A DNA stretch of 64,000 bases. It comes from Dipteronia dyeriana. Lineage: Eukaryota > Streptophyta > Magnoliopsida > Sapindales > Sapindaceae. The stretch lies in contig CM065300.1 in assembly GCA_032871835.1 (NCBI GenBank), positions 568,001 to 632,000 on the forward strand. Direction: 5' to 3'. The notes under the pieces were generated by a model. It had not been told where the DNA came from and did no database searches. It saw nothing but the letters and a program-made list of their open reading frames with translations. The translations under genes and the position numbers were made by a program. Shown piece after piece: positions 36,201 to 49,100 of this stretch (position 1 is its first letter; each line of letters begins with the position of its first letter).

Positions 36201-36865
36201 TTGAGATGATATAAATATCCACTCACTTTGTTGAAATATTTGTTAAGAGTTACAGAGAAGAAGCCTATATCTATCTCTAGCTACTTACCGAAAACGGGTT
36301 TGTAAGAGAGTTCCAGAGAGTAGGAAGAGGCTTCCCTTGTACTATCTCACATTCAGCTTCTACAATAAGGTTCTTGTACCTCACTTCCACAGTTGGCAAT
36401 TTCACATTGACCCTGCAAGACCAAAAGTGATCATTTGCCCACCAAACATCATAGACCATAAATGCATATATACATGTATACACATAGTTTGAACCTGTCT
36501 ATTCTCTCCTTTAGTTTCTGCAACAACTTGAGATTATCATTCTCAATATGCTTGATGAGCTTCTCAATGAACAAACGCTTTTCGACACCTCCAAGCTTGG
36601 TAACATCAGTCACCAGCTTCTTCCCTTCAAACTCACTGTTCCCATTACTACTTGTTCCTCCTCCATTAACTTGATCATTAGCTGCTGCAGCATCAAACAA
36701 CGAGGTACGAAGCCGTTTAAAAGTTGGTAATCTTTCAATAGCAGCCCACTGTAACTGAAGCTCATCATCCTCCTCCTCTGCTATGGAATCTGAACCCAAT
36801 TCATTGCTTGATCCTTGCTTTCTCAAAGATTTTCTGTTTCTTCCTAGAGTTGTTGATAGTTCCAT
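30216..36865 (-). CDS. ABCG: Full-size PDR-type ABCG transporter, copy B, apparently intact
   Basis: Plasma-membrane ATP-driven exporter, typically of secondary metabolites, hormones or lipids; substrate unknown. Twenty-four exons: 36865-36495, 36412-36289, 36197-36112, 36024-35940, 35765-35606, 35509-35433, 35343-35290, 35201-35111, 34970-34669, 34585-34304, 34199-33886, 33781-33621, 33545-33442, 33369-33216, 33129-33019, 32932-32859, 32778-32446, 32351-32061, 31984-31901, 31813-31680, 31603-31376, 31242-31068, 30954-30700, 30482-30216. They total 4317 nt, giving 1438 aa, normal for PDR proteins. Domain order NBD1-TMD1-NBD2-TMD2 is the reverse topology of this family. NBD1: GPPGCGKTT (about 200), SGGQKKR (about 340), [14 protein letters not shown]2: GVSGAGKTT (about 881), [26 protein letters not shown]. 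Hydrophobic blocks in exons 11-12 and 21-24 form the membrane domains. All introns are GT-AG, and no stop or frameshift was found. Sequence style fits the PDR3-like/ABCG33-39 group (inference). Confidence 0.95.
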
Positions 36866-37004
36866 TTGAACTTTAGTTGTATGTTCTGTGGCTTCTGCTG
36901 TTGAGCAGCCTTTTGATCCGTAAGCTGAGATTTATAACTGCTCTAAAGTCTAAAACCTGTAAGTATCCACAGAAAGCACTTGGATATTATTCCTTAATTG
37001 TTCT

Positions 37005-37070
<66 letters not shown>

Positions 37071-37150
37071 GGTTCTCCGGTAAGAACAGTCCTTATATAA
37101 GAGAGAGAGGGTGGTTCTCCGGTAAGGACAGTCATGATATAAGAGATAAA
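36866..37150 (-). promoter_or_regulatory. Presumed promoter/5' leader of PDR gene B with TA/GA microsatellites
   Basis: Immediately upstream of the ATG at 36865. It contains (TA)n at about 37009-37030 and (GA)n at 37031-37067, which on the gene strand read as a CT tract followed by a long TATA-like run about 145 bp before the start codon, a common plant core-promoter layout. Two copies of gggtggttctccggtaag lie 42 bp apart (37067 and 37109). Promoter role is inferred from position only. Confidence 0.45.
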
Positions 37151-39190
37151 GACGTCCAACGTGATGTAGAATAGGTAGCTAACTCTTACATGAATTTGAG
37201 AGGCCATCCTAAATTCATGGCTAAGTGACTCTACAGGTAGCTAACTCTTTTATTTCTGGTGGATTCCAGTTTTCATAGAATATAGATATCGATCTATTTT
37301 CTACGTCACAATCACAACCACATATTGGATATATGTGTGAGTATTTATTAATGTGGAGTTATGAATCCACTATGAATGTGTGATTGTATCTGAATGACCT
37401 GATATAATAAAACTCATATATATATATATATATAAAAGACACTTCTTTTGTTCTGGTTCACATAGAAAAAGCGTTTTCCAGTTGCACACAGGAAGCGCTT
37501 TGGTGTTTGACAAACACTGAGGGCCTATTTGTTGGACAGGATTGGATTTTTAAAACAATTATGTTGACACATCACTTGTGTCCCGCGGTGGATTCAGGAG
37601 TTTTAATCTGGTAGAGCATTTGAATATATTTTATTATTTTTAATCACTTTTGTACAAAATTAGCCTTAAATTTGAAATTAAACAATAAAAAAATGGGTCG
37701 AAGACTTTTTACCAACTCGCTGTGTGATTTTTTACGAAATCTTGATCACCATTTTGATTCCTCCCCTTGGAGTTTTTTCTCAGGCACGGTTACTGCAATG
37801 TAAGATTCTCTCCATACTCTTAGTGGATCTTGGATCCTTTCTCATCTATTTGCAATTTGTGATTAAATTTTTTTCATATATTTGGAGGTTGAGTTCTGCA
37901 TTTGTTAGTTGAAGATGATGATGGTGATTTTGGTTTTGATTATTATTTGGGGTTTGTGAGGATCTGGTAGCTGATATTTGATCAATTTTGTTATATATGC
38001 ATAGTTCTTCTTATTGCTTCAGTTGGTACTTGTTAGCTTGATCAACCTTGAAGTGGGTTGGCTTAAATCTTTTATCGTTGAATAGTAATTTTTGTGAATG
38101 ATGGCTATAATTTTAGAATACGGATCTTGCTTATAAGAAATTATTGGATTTAAGTATTTTTTTTAACGGCCGCTAGATTGGAATGGGGGTACTTTCACTT
38201 TCTTTATTATATCTGTTATTTCTTCTTTAATTTGTTTGTTACACTTACAATCAATAGCAAAAATAAACTAAGTTAGAGTTTTCATAGCAAGAGCAGATGG
38301 GAGTTGGAAACTAATTGAACAATTTTTTGATTAAGTTGTGCATCTTGTACAGTTGTACTATAATGTTTCAAGACGTTCTCGGTCACGTTCAGTATCTGAT
38401 TCATGTTCTCCCAGCTATAGATTTGATTGTGTCTGTTCTGATTTATAATAGAAGTTTTTGTATTTCAAAACTTAGAGATATTCTTTTTATACTGTCAATT
38501 ATGTTGTTGCAATGCAAGAATTGCAATGTTCAAATTGATTAGAATTTGACAGATTTCGGCCTAGAATTACCATCATTTTAGGCATTTAGATTACCATGTC
38601 CTTGGTTTTGCTTTTCGAGTTTTATGTCAAGTTTTCATTTTCTTGCTCACAAGTGTTATATCCTCTTCTCATGTCCTTTGTATTTGGCTTTCTTGTTGGC
38701 AGCTTTGGATTTCAAGTAACCTTGTAAATAAGAAAATTTCTTTAAGTTAGCTGTAAAACTATATTTGTAAATTATTTTGATTGTTTTCTTCTTTGACTTA
38801 CTTCAGTGATTCTCTAGATTCCAGAAATGATAATTCCCTCGATGAACCAAAACAATCGCTGATGAGGTAAGGATGCTCAATGAATACTTAGAGAATTAGA
38901 GGTGATTTGAGCATGAAGTCAGTCTCAAGGCTAATGTGTCTAGAAGTGGAAATGAAGCTGCTGATAGTAGGGAATATTGACCATTTGACTTGAAACTGTA
39001 TATTTGTTCATTTTATGAAACTTAATGTAGCTGTAAAAGAGGTATGTAGGGAATAATGGCATTTTGTGGTTTTATTTATAATTGTAACTGCTGACAAGTG
39101 CAATAAGAGACTCATTTACAAATAATTATTCTTTTGTTCATTTCTCTTTCTTATAACTTTCTCTTTAATCTGTTTTTAATTTATTTTCCT
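37151..39190. other. Region upstream of gene B without recognised gene
   Basis: AT-rich, many stops in all frames, no conserved domain recognised. Another (TA)n run lies near 37412-37434. Short open frames near 37724 and 38315 have no supporting features. Confidence 0.5.
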
Positions 39191-40750
39191 CTATTGAGAT
39201 TTGTTTTTAATTAATTTCAAATACAAATGACATGTAATTTCAAATACAACTGTTAACTGGCATGTTTAATTAATTTCAAATACAAATGACATGTAACTTT
39301 AAATATAACTTCCAAATGTGGTGATTAAATGAACTGGCATGTAACTTCATTTTTAACTAACATGTAACTTCAGTATCAACTAACATGTAACTTCATGCAT
39401 GTAACTTCATGCATGTAACATTACTAGAATTCAAATCTCATATCATTTCAAAACGACATTACTAATACAAAAAATAGTTAATACGTCATCGTTAATACAT
39501 AAGTTGTACCACCATACATATAAGAATTAAAACATAATTTCTAATACGGTAAAACCTATGTTGTACCACCAACTTCCGGTGCCAATTGGCACTTTTGTGA
39601 ATTGTGGTATTCTTCTCCCCACTTCATGCACCTGTAAGGTCTACGTGGTCGCTTCGATATTGTGGATGTTACAGATGTTGCGGATGTGCATGTTTGAAGA
39701 GCCTGACAAGGCTGAGCATTCTTACAATTCTGTCGGTTGTGACTAGGTTTTTTACATATCGTATAATTTCTAGTCTTTCCATGACCATGTTCTTCGACAA
39801 ATTTAAATCTCTTCTTTTTTAACCTTCCAGCTTACGCACGAAAAGGAAGGGGAAGAACAACCCTTGATCGCACATTTTCAGGAATATTCCATTCACTTGG
39901 ATGTCCAACCAGTAAGATGTTCCCGGAATGTGCTTCAAACCAACTAGTAGTTCTATAGCAATCCCCACAATAATCTGGAAAAGGATGTTCAACCGGGATG
40001 ACATGTAACTTTAAAATTAACCTAGCATGTAACTTCAAAAATAAACTAACATGTAACTTCAAAAATAAACTAATATGTAACTTGGGTACAAATATTAAAC
40101 TACCATCTACGGTTTACGATAACATGTATGTAACTTTTAAAAATACTAGCATGTAACTTTACAATAACTGGGTTTCACTCTAAATCCAAATTACCGAGAG
40201 ACATGTAACTTTACAATAATCTGACATGTAACATTAAATTGAATTGACATGTAACATTAAAATAGCCTAGCATATAACCTGTGAATAAAAAATTTCAGAA
40301 CATGGGTTTCATTCAAAATCGAAACCATTTTTTTTTCTTCAAATCAAATTTAATGATTATTGTAAAAAAAAAAAACAAGTGGGAAAGGGTTACATACCTG
40401 CCAAAACAACTGGGTTTTGAGAGAGAGAGATGAAGAACAAATCGGTGTAGAGAGAGAGAGAGATGAACACCAAATCGGTGTAGAGAGAGAGATGAAATGA
40501 CCCGATTCAGAGAGAGATGAATCGATGTTTAGAGAGAGATAAAAATCTGATTTTCAAACAAAAATAGAGGGTGAAAACATGATAAGCCAAATTTTTAGGT
40601 GGGAAACTTTGGGTCAAGTAAAACAAAAGTGAGGGCATACTTGTCACTTAAAGGTTAAAGATGCTAATTATAATAAAAAAAATAAACTTTTAACTAAAAA
40701 CAATAACTCAATAAAAAAAATTGGGCTATTTCTTGCAATTTCCTCATATA
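39191..40750 (-). mobile_element. Relic of a second MULE with CATGTAACTT repeats
   Basis: A minus-strand fragment of MULE transposase (39556-40010) is flanked on both sides by clusters of catgtaactt repeats (39230-39420 and 40000-40270). To the right, on the minus strand, a CT-repeat leader (40411-40540) ends in GGCAG followed by donor GTATGTAACC (near 40395), so one repeat cluster appears to lie in a leader intron. The right end near 40735 reads, on the minus strand, gaggaaattgcaagaaatag, a typical MULE terminus. The left terminus and TSD were not found, so boundaries are approximate. Confidence 0.65.
39556..40010 (-). pseudogene. C-terminal fragment of a MULE transposase
   Basis: Minus strand reads VGHPSEWNIPENVRSRVVLP, the conserved segment after the SWIM finger of MuDR-type transposases. 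It is followed by a basic tail and two degenerate zinc-knuckle motifs (YTICKKPSHNRQNC and CMKWGEEYHNSQKC), each lacking one expected Cys, then stop TAG at 39558-39556. A premature TAA lies at 39834-39832. The catalytic core is absent, so this is an internally deleted remnant. It is a different lineage from the 9743-18973 element. Confidence 0.75.
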
Positions 40751-41490
40751 TATACACACACATACATACAGAAAATTAAAATCATAGTAAAATAAGTGTT
40801 TTTTAAAACTAAAATGAGTTTTTTAGATAAAATAAAACAAATAGAACACTTACTTAAAGTGCATGTAAAAATTTTACATTCATAAAGAAATAAAAACAAG
40901 AAAAAATGTTAAAAAAGAAATAATAACAAGAAAAACAATATAAATAATGAAAAAATAAAATAAAAGAATAAATTACAATATAATTTTATAATAAGATTTT
41001 TTATATATATATTTATAATGAATTCAATTTAAATTTATACATAAATAATTTATTAATAAATACTATTAGACATTTTTTTAAAATTTGTTATTCTTTAAGT
41101 TATTGGTAAATTGTTGTTTCTAAATAAATTAAAACTATAAAATAAAGAAAAATACTAAGAATAAAATAAAATGAGTCATAGGAATAGATTGACTATTTTA
41201 ATCCAACAAAGTAAAATTTAAGATTTTATACTTTATTGATTGGATGTGTTAAGTAAGTCAAACTAAAACTATTAGAAATAATAACAATAGATAATTTAAT
41301 ATAAATAAGAAAATGAATTGTTTTGTTTTAAAAAAAACAAAAATTTAAGAAAAGAATTAAAAAAAATGATAAAATAAATAAAACTTTTTGACAAACTGTG
41401 CTACTGAAAATATGTTACATTTATGTTAATTAATATGTATATATAAAATATAAATAAAATCATTTTTAAAAAAAAATAAGGTAGGACGTT
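40751..41490. other. AT-rich spacer
   Basis: Very A-rich, no gene, no clear repeat structure beyond A-runs. Confidence 0.6.
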
Positions 41491-41498
41491 CTACGTAG

Positions 41499-44400
41499 TA
41501 CTGGTGTAAAAATGGACTGGTCCGGCCCATTAGGGACGGTCTGGCCAGTCCATTTCTGGAAACAGGCCTGGCTGGGCCTGGCCTGTTTCCAGAGAAGCAG
41601 GCCAGGCACGTCACGCCGGCCTGTCTCAGGCGGGCCGTGCCTGCGTGCCGTGCCAGGCCAGGCCGGCCCGCCGGGCCCCTCTGGCGGGCGGGGCGAGCCT
41701 GGTCCGACAGGTTAGTTTTTTGGTCCAATTTTTTTTCCAAATTACGTTTTTTTGGATTTATGGTATAGGGTTTAGGATTTATAGTTTATGGTTAAGGGTT
41801 TAGAATTTAAAATGAATGAAGAGAACGAACATTTATTAGGATTTGAAATGAATAAAGAGAACGAATAATTTTTTAATTATTTATTTATTTTTCACTTATG
41901 GAATTCAGTAATACATATCTACATGATTGCATCATTAAAAACCTTACCAAGAAAAACCCAGTGGGATAAAAACTTGGTAAGGGAAAAAGAGTGCAACCGT
42001 TTTACAACTTACAAGTAAATAATAAATACATATGTAAAAGTATAACCTAGTTCTGGCCCTGGCCACTACCTGAACATCAATATATAGATTGTCGAAATTT
42101 AGATTAAGTTCTTTATCTACAGTTAGATTTTGTAACCTTTTTTTAGCATGCTCCCAATCCCGAAGGCATGTTAATACCTCCACCATCTCTGGAGACAAAC
42201 AGCTTCTTCTTGGTTCAATTATGCGCCCACTGGTGCTGAAAGCTTGTTCTGAAGACACCGTTGACACTGGAATAACCAGTACGTCACGTGATAAGTGTGA
42301 CAGAACTAGATACCTGTACGTATAGGTCTTCCACCATAACAACAAATCAAACTCTTCCTTGTCTTTAACAACATCGAACTGTGCTTCAAGGTACCTAATA
42401 AGTTCGGTACAAGAAGATGGGCTAGATCTTTGCCCTGAAGAAGTACTTGCTGATTTGTCTTTTTTTCTTCGTTTTAGAAGGCTCCAACTTGTTTTCTTCG
42501 GCTCTATCTCCGGTCGTGTTGATTGGGGGATGTCAATGTTGCCAAACCTGGTCTCATAAATATGAAAAATCTCGAACAACTTGGTTCGAATGTCAGTAAT
42601 TTGTTCTGAATAATCTATTGACAAATTAATACCAATAAACTCAAGCAAAACTTCTAAACCAGATAATTTAAACCTAGGATCTATTATAGCACTTAAGGCA
42701 TAAAGTAGGGGAATGTTAGCCCAAATTTTTTTCAACTTTGTCTCCATGACAACAACTGCAGCACCTAGATGTTCATCTTCTCTATAACTGTTTAACAGTT
42801 CAGACATTTCCACTATCTGATGGATTGCCTGGGAAGATGTGGGGTAATATACCCCGGAAAGAGTTACAATGGCATTGTAAAAAATCTTTAAAAATTGAAC
42901 AAAAATCTTTGCCACATACCAATCGTCTGTGGAAAGTAATTTTGGACTAAGTTGTCATGTTTCGGTCAATTTCATGTTATAAAAACATGTAATGGTTGTA
43001 TCATATTCCAAACAATTTTGCAACATTAAATAAGTAGAGTTCCACCTTACCGGCATATCAATTTGGAATCGTCGGGGTTTGAGACCGTTTAATTTACAAT
43101 GTCTCTTGAATTCACTGAATCTAGGATTAGAACTGCAAATCCAAGAAATGGCATCTCTGATGCGATCTATTTGGTCGCTTACCTGCGTTAAATCAGCCTG
43201 TACAACTAAATTTATAATATGGCATGTACACCGTTGATGGAAGAAATAACCTCCATCTTGCGGGATATTTGTTGCAACAAACAATGCAATAGAGCTAGTA
43301 TTTGCAGATGCATTATCAAATGTGATTCAAAGAATGCAATGCGTGATTTCATAAGTTTCTAAAACTTCCATTATGACATTAAAAATGTTTTCTACATGTG
43401 CAAAATCCATAGGACGAAACCCAAAAATTCTTTTTGTTATCCTCCAATCAGAATCTAAATAGTGTCATGTGACACATAAATAGTCCTTTTTGGAACATGC
43501 ATTCCAAATATCAGAAGTTAATGCAACAAAGACACTTAAATGCTGTATTTCAGCAACTAAGTCATCCCTTTCGGTTTCAAACAATCGTATCAAATCATTT
43601 CTAGTGGTGGTTCTAGAAACAGGTTCATATTGGGGGTTATATGCAGATGTGATTAATTCTTTATAAAATGGACTCTCACCAATACTGATCGGTTGATCAG
43701 TTTGTGCAATGTATCTTGCCAAGCACTCTCTAGCGTGCATGACGTCGAACTGCCACGACGTAACGGACCCGTCTGGGTGCCGTTGAAGCTGTGTCTGGGT
43801 TGTAGTATCTACCTGTCCATGTGCAGGCATACATTTGTGCATATGCCGTCTCAAATGTCCGGTTCCCCCTGTACTTGTAGCATAATTCTTATGGCAAAAC
43901 TTACATTTAGCTCTGAGGCCAGACGCCCCGTTTGGGAGTGTCATTTGGACTATGTTAAAACATTGCCACACATCTGATGTTAATTTTCTAGGACGTGATG
44001 TTAGTGTAACGCCGGAACCAGAAGGTCCCGCTTGAGTATGGGTCGGTTTTGAAATATCAAATTCATCGTTGAGCATATTCAAACCGTCCGGAAATTAAGG
44101 CTGCTGGTTAAGATCCATTATCTGAATAAAAATGAGCACTATAGTAGTTAATAGTCAAATTAAAAATCAATATTTACTAACAGTAATCTTAATTTACTAA
44201 CAATAATTACTATAACTAATACGACACTTACAATAATTTATTTACTTAAAAAACAAATTAAATAAACAAAAAAAATCATAATCTACTAAGATAAAATTTT
44301 AAATTCACTAGTTCACTACTACAAATAAAATTGATAAATTTACTAACATAATATACTAACATAAAATTGATGATTTGAACCACTACTCTTAAATTTACTA

Positions 44401-45254
44401 TCATAATCTACAAATGAAAATTTTTAATTTATGAAATAAACAATATCAAACGTAATTACTACACTTAACATTCATCATTTACTTATTACAAAAAGTAATT
44501 TCAGTAATACAAATTAACTTTCTAAATTTATTAATAACAAATATTAAAATTACTACTAAACTTAAAAATCTTAATAAACTAAACAAATAATATTAACATT
44601 AAAACCCAAAAATTGATAAACTAACTAACTAAATAGATAATGTTTTCATTAAGTAACTCAAATCTAAACATAAACATATAAATTTACTATGAGAATATGT
44701 TAGACCAAAAGTAATAACAAAATTGTACCTTTAAAATTTGGTGTGTTGGTGGAAAACGTAGAGAATTTTGTAGAGAGAGTAATAACCAAAATGAATGAAA
44801 AAGTTTAGAGAATTGGAGAATATATTAGAGATTGAGATTTGAGAGAATGAGAGATTGAAAGAATGATAGAGAGAGTTAATGGAAAATGAAATGGATGGAA
44901 GTATTTATAGAAAAATTTGATTTGTGTATCAAAATGTAATTTAAAAGATTGTAGGGGGGTTTTGGTAATTTTTATTTCCTCCAACGGTTAGAAATCAATT
45001 CCAGCCGTTGGAGGCTTTTTGAAAAAAAAAAAAAAAAAAAAAAAAATTGCCCCGATCGGACCGACAGACCTGACACGCCGGATTGGCGTGCCAGGCGGGC
45101 CGGCCTGCCGGCCTGCCGAGCCTCCTCCCAGCGGCCTGACCCTCCTCCCAGCGGCCTGACCCTCTTCCTTCATGGACAGTTTCCAGAACGGCCCGTAAAC
45201 TTTCTAAACTGATCGGACCGACTTATCACCGACCGATCCATTTTTACACTGCTA
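41499..45254 (-). mobile_element. hAT DNA transposon
   Basis: 3756-bp element bordered by an 8-bp target duplication, CTACGTAG (41491-41498) and CTACATAG (45255-45262), one CpG-type change apart. Terminal inverted repeats begin TACTGGTGTAAAAATGG on the left and TAGCAGTGTAAAAATGG on the right (14 of 17 matching), fitting hAT ends. Both subterminal regions (41510-41705 and 45045-45230) are strongly GC-rich with many ggcc-containing inverted motifs, unlike the AT-rich interior. One transposase gene lies on the minus strand. Confidence 0.92.
41944..44082 (-). pseudogene. hAT transposase (Ac/RICESLEEPER type), three in-frame stops
   Basis: Starts MNMLNDEFDISK at 44082. In order: a BED zinc finger (W-x2-F ... 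CKFC ... HLRRHMHKC, about 43980-43830), the RNase H-like core with Asp in LTSDIW, Asp in TFDNAS and an RCTCHI insertion-domain motif, and the C-terminal dimerisation region (FDLLLWWKTY; SSEQAFSTSGRI, with the catalytic Glu; CLRDWEHAKKR). All three open segments are in the same frame; the interruptions are single stop codons at about 43465, near 43328 and near 42952. The last 40 or so codons after the dimerisation block are probably read-through. Apart from the stops, motifs are complete. Confidence 0.9.
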
Positions 45255-45318
45255 CTACATAGATCCGTCTATGCTTGTATCGTATACCACTAAATCAATG
45301 CAAATTCCATCCCCAACA

Positions 45319-46043
45319 TGTTGGGGAAGTGTGAAGACTTAAATCGAAAAAAAAAATCAATTTTGTCTTTTGTGAAACAAATGAAAAAAAGAAGACAAAG
45401 TCAAAGTTGTTTTCAAATCAAGACAAAATAAGAAAACAAATTGATTACTTCACGTTGCATGAATAGCAACAACGGTCAATCTTGCACTTTTATGTAGCAC
45501 ACTGCTGTCAGCTGTGGAAGCGGTTGGACAACGGTCCAACAAATTATTGTGGAGTGTTGTGACCTCAACAGCGTCTTAGACAGCAGTCGACCAAAAATCA
45601 AAGAGCGTTGTGTGAAGCGCTGCCAATTATGAAAGCGGTGTGACAACGGTTTGTCTCCGGTGGGTACACGCTGTTGGAGCACTGTAAGAGCGTTGTGGAT
45701 ACCTACAACGATCAGACTATTTTTTATGAAAAATAAGATTTCTTACATAGATAAGTAAGTGGAAAAAAGAAATAAATTTCAATTGGGATTTGACCAACCC
45801 TAGTATTCCATTCCTATATAAATACTACCATTATGTTAAGTGTATAGTGTGTAAGAAAAAATTATTAAAGAGAGAGAGTAATTGTAGAGAGACTGAGAAA
45901 GACACTGAGGAATTGTAATCAACTCTGAAAAATAGTGGATTGAAATTGCTGAACCACGTAAAATCTTTGGTGTCATTTCATCTTATTGCTTTCATATTAT
46001 TTATTTATGTTTGGATTTATGTGTGTACGATTTTTTCTCAACA
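45319..46043 (+). repeat. 5' LTR of the copia element
   Basis: 725 bp. Compared with the 3' LTR it has about 110 extra bases in the middle (roughly 45600-45710, gcgttgtgtgaagcgctg region) that are missing from the other copy, plus many substitutions, so the insertion is old. Confidence 0.88.
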
Positions 46044-46046
46044 AAA

Positions 46047-46064
46047 ATTGGTATCTGGGCGCCA
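46047..46064 (+). other. Primer-binding site of the copia element
   Basis: attggtatctgggcgcc lies 3-4 bases after the LTR end. The TGGTATC core matches the complement of the initiator methionine tRNA 3' end used by most plant copia elements, with later bases changed. Confidence 0.75.
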
Positions 46065-46149
46065 AGTTAGGGCAGTTTTTTTTATCACACACAAATCATG
46101 GTCTTCTCGAGGTCATCGATTTCGTTATAGAAATAGAGTCAGAAGGAAA

Positions 46150-49100
46150 TGCACAAGATTGAGAAATTCAATGGGTCGAATTTCAGCTTCTGGAAGATGC
46201 AAATGAATGATTACCTGTACTAGAAGGATCTGCATTGGCCGATGAAAGAGAGACCAAAAGATATGACCGATAAAGATTGAGAAAAGAAACGGAAACTGAA
46301 GAACATGGATGATAATGATTTTGAACTCCTGGACCAGAAAGTATTGTGAGCAATTCGTCTCAGTTTGATAAAGCATGTCGCCTTCAATGTAAAGGATCAA
46401 CAGGCTGCCAAAGATCTAATGGATAACCTATACGAACAACCTTCTGCGATAAGGAAAGTCCATCTTATCAAGAAATTATCTGTAATACCCGAAATTGTCT
46501 TTAGAAAAAAGAGAGAGGAAAAGATGGAACAAACAAACGAATGGAGAGAGAGAGAGAGAGTTGTGTTGGGATTTTTGAGTCACTGTCCAGTTTTCTTTTG
46601 GTGACAATTCGGAGGTCAATTTGTGGTCCGATTGAGCTCGAATTTTTTCAGCATGTTCTACTCCGATAGTTCTTGATTTTAGACGGTGGAGACGTAAATT
46701 GGAGTTCCCTATAAAGAGATCTAAGGCTCCGAACAGAGCTGGGCAGAAACATAAGACGAACAATAGTTTGAAGATATTGATGCTAAGTAAGTTGTTCTAT
46801 CCTTCCCATGTCAATGATTTCTTAGATATGTTAGACTGATTTTTATGAATCATTTATGATAATAGACATGTATAGGATTGATTTATATTGATTCCATAGT
46901 TCATGGTCCAGATCATGATTTTTTATAGAATTTTCGAATTGGCATATAGGTTGCTGAAATCCTTTGTTTTACTATACTAGCCACATTTCGTAAATATGTT
47001 TTGGGTTGGTTATTAATGTGGGAAATTTATGAAAATTTACACAGATGCATTCATATGAGTATATTATCACTCTACCAAATTTCGTGATCTTTAGATGTGT
47101 ATAAATAGTTTTATAATTCCTAGAGTAGACAGAGGTCGAATTTCCTTTTCTGCTGGATAGTTTCGGGAACCATGAAATATTGGTATTGTTGTATGATCTA
47201 ATCACTTCTTATTAATCTGAAAATTTTACTGTTTATTACCCTATATATCTAGATTACATCTACAAAGTTTCATAATTTATAAATGAGTAGAAATATTTAT
47301 ATAAATTTCGGAGTGGACTGTGGTTGACTAAGGTCTCTACTGGACAGATTTGGGATAAGTAAGAGTATAATTAATTGTTTGGATATACTATCGATCCTAG
47401 ATTGAATTGAAACTTTTACTGCAGTATTTTCATAATGTCTAGACAGTCCATGTTAAATTTCTTAATATTTGGAGCAGCAGAGAAATTATTAAAAATCGGA
47501 GATCAGATGATGGTCAGTTGTATTAGCTGGAAACTTGATTTCTAAGTATAGTTCTATATACGTGAAGCTTATGTTGATTTACCTTACTGCGGTGATAAGG
47601 TTATGACAGTAAATCAATTTGTAAATTGATAGGTTTGATTGATGCTTGAGCTTCTAGAACTAGAGTCGATTCGTTCGTATTCGAGGTAAGTAAACTCATC
47701 CATGATGTATTATGTTTTCCAAAATGTATATAATATGTAGCAAGCTTTTTCATGTTTTCAAATATTTATATGACATATTTATGTTTCAAATTATCGAACT
47801 ACTGTTTTTAATATCCCTACCATTTTATACTCTATCGTATTTTGTTACGGATTTCACCGATTTTAAGCAAGGTTGCTTTTATAAGTATTTGGTATTAATG
47901 ACCTTGAACTAAATTCCTTACATATTTTGAATACAATTTGACTATTGTTATTTATACTAAAATGGTTATATTGAGAATTCTATTGTTATCTATACCGAGT
48001 ACCGATATACTATTGATTTCAAATGGATATGAATATGTAAAACCGTGTTGGCTCATTGTTCCGTATTTACCGTTATTGTTATTGGCCCAGCTGGGATATT
48101 GTGTACACACATACTGTAGCCTCGTCACTCGGATAATTGTGGCATACTGTTATTGCCGCGTCACACGGGTACTTGTGACACTACGAGACATGAGCTTACT
48201 GCTTTCTAAAACTGATTAATGCATGCCGTTTATACTGTAAATAATTTATTTACCGTTTTATAAAGTGAATGATATGTACCGTTTACTTCCGTAAAATCAC
48301 AGTGTTTTAACTTAGGATTAATAGATGATCTTTTGGTTTAATATTGTATTTCCTATTTAATGAAGTGATTTATGATTTGAGAATATCATTGAAGATGTTT
48401 TGAAATATTGCTTCAACCGTTTTTAATGACATTAAATATGTACATTGTATTAAAATGTTAATTCAAGTTTTATAATGCGTTTTATTGTTTAAATTCCTTG
48501 GAATGTTTATTATCAAGATTTTAAAGGTAAAGGTTTTACAAAGGCTATTTTATTTGTACATGTTATGCATGAATTTACTTACCGAGTTGACAGTTCACCC
48601 CTCGTCACCACCATTTTACAGATTGAGTTTTCGATCATAGAAGTGATGGAGATCACATTAGCATATTGGAGATATGTATCGCCCGAAAGAATTTGATTCT
48701 TATTCTTTGTGTGTATGTATTGTAAGTGTCCGTATTAGTTAATATTGTAATTAAGTTATACTCTAGAGATTTTAGTGAAATGAATGGTATCAGATATACA
48801 TGTTGAAATTTGTGGATACATTATTGATGATATAAGTTGTGACTATTGTAAATTAAGGTTTTTGTAAGGTTTGGATCATGTAGCATCCCGATCTGTTGGG
48901 TCCCGGATTTGGGGGTGTTACATTATCAACCTTGAAGATGACGGAAGGTCAGAACTTTAAAGATTTCCTGAATCAGTTCAACGAAGTAAATGATTGGTTG
49001 TGTTCTTTGTCTATGGGTTTTGATGAGGAGTTTATGGCAGTGTTTCTACTCACAAAATTACCATAAAGTTAGAAGACGACAAGTCAGTCAATTTCCAACT

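Noticed and set aside
37004..37207. Minus-strand frame rich in Leu-Ser and Ile-Tyr repeats
   Set aside because: It is translation of the GA/TA microsatellites upstream of gene B.
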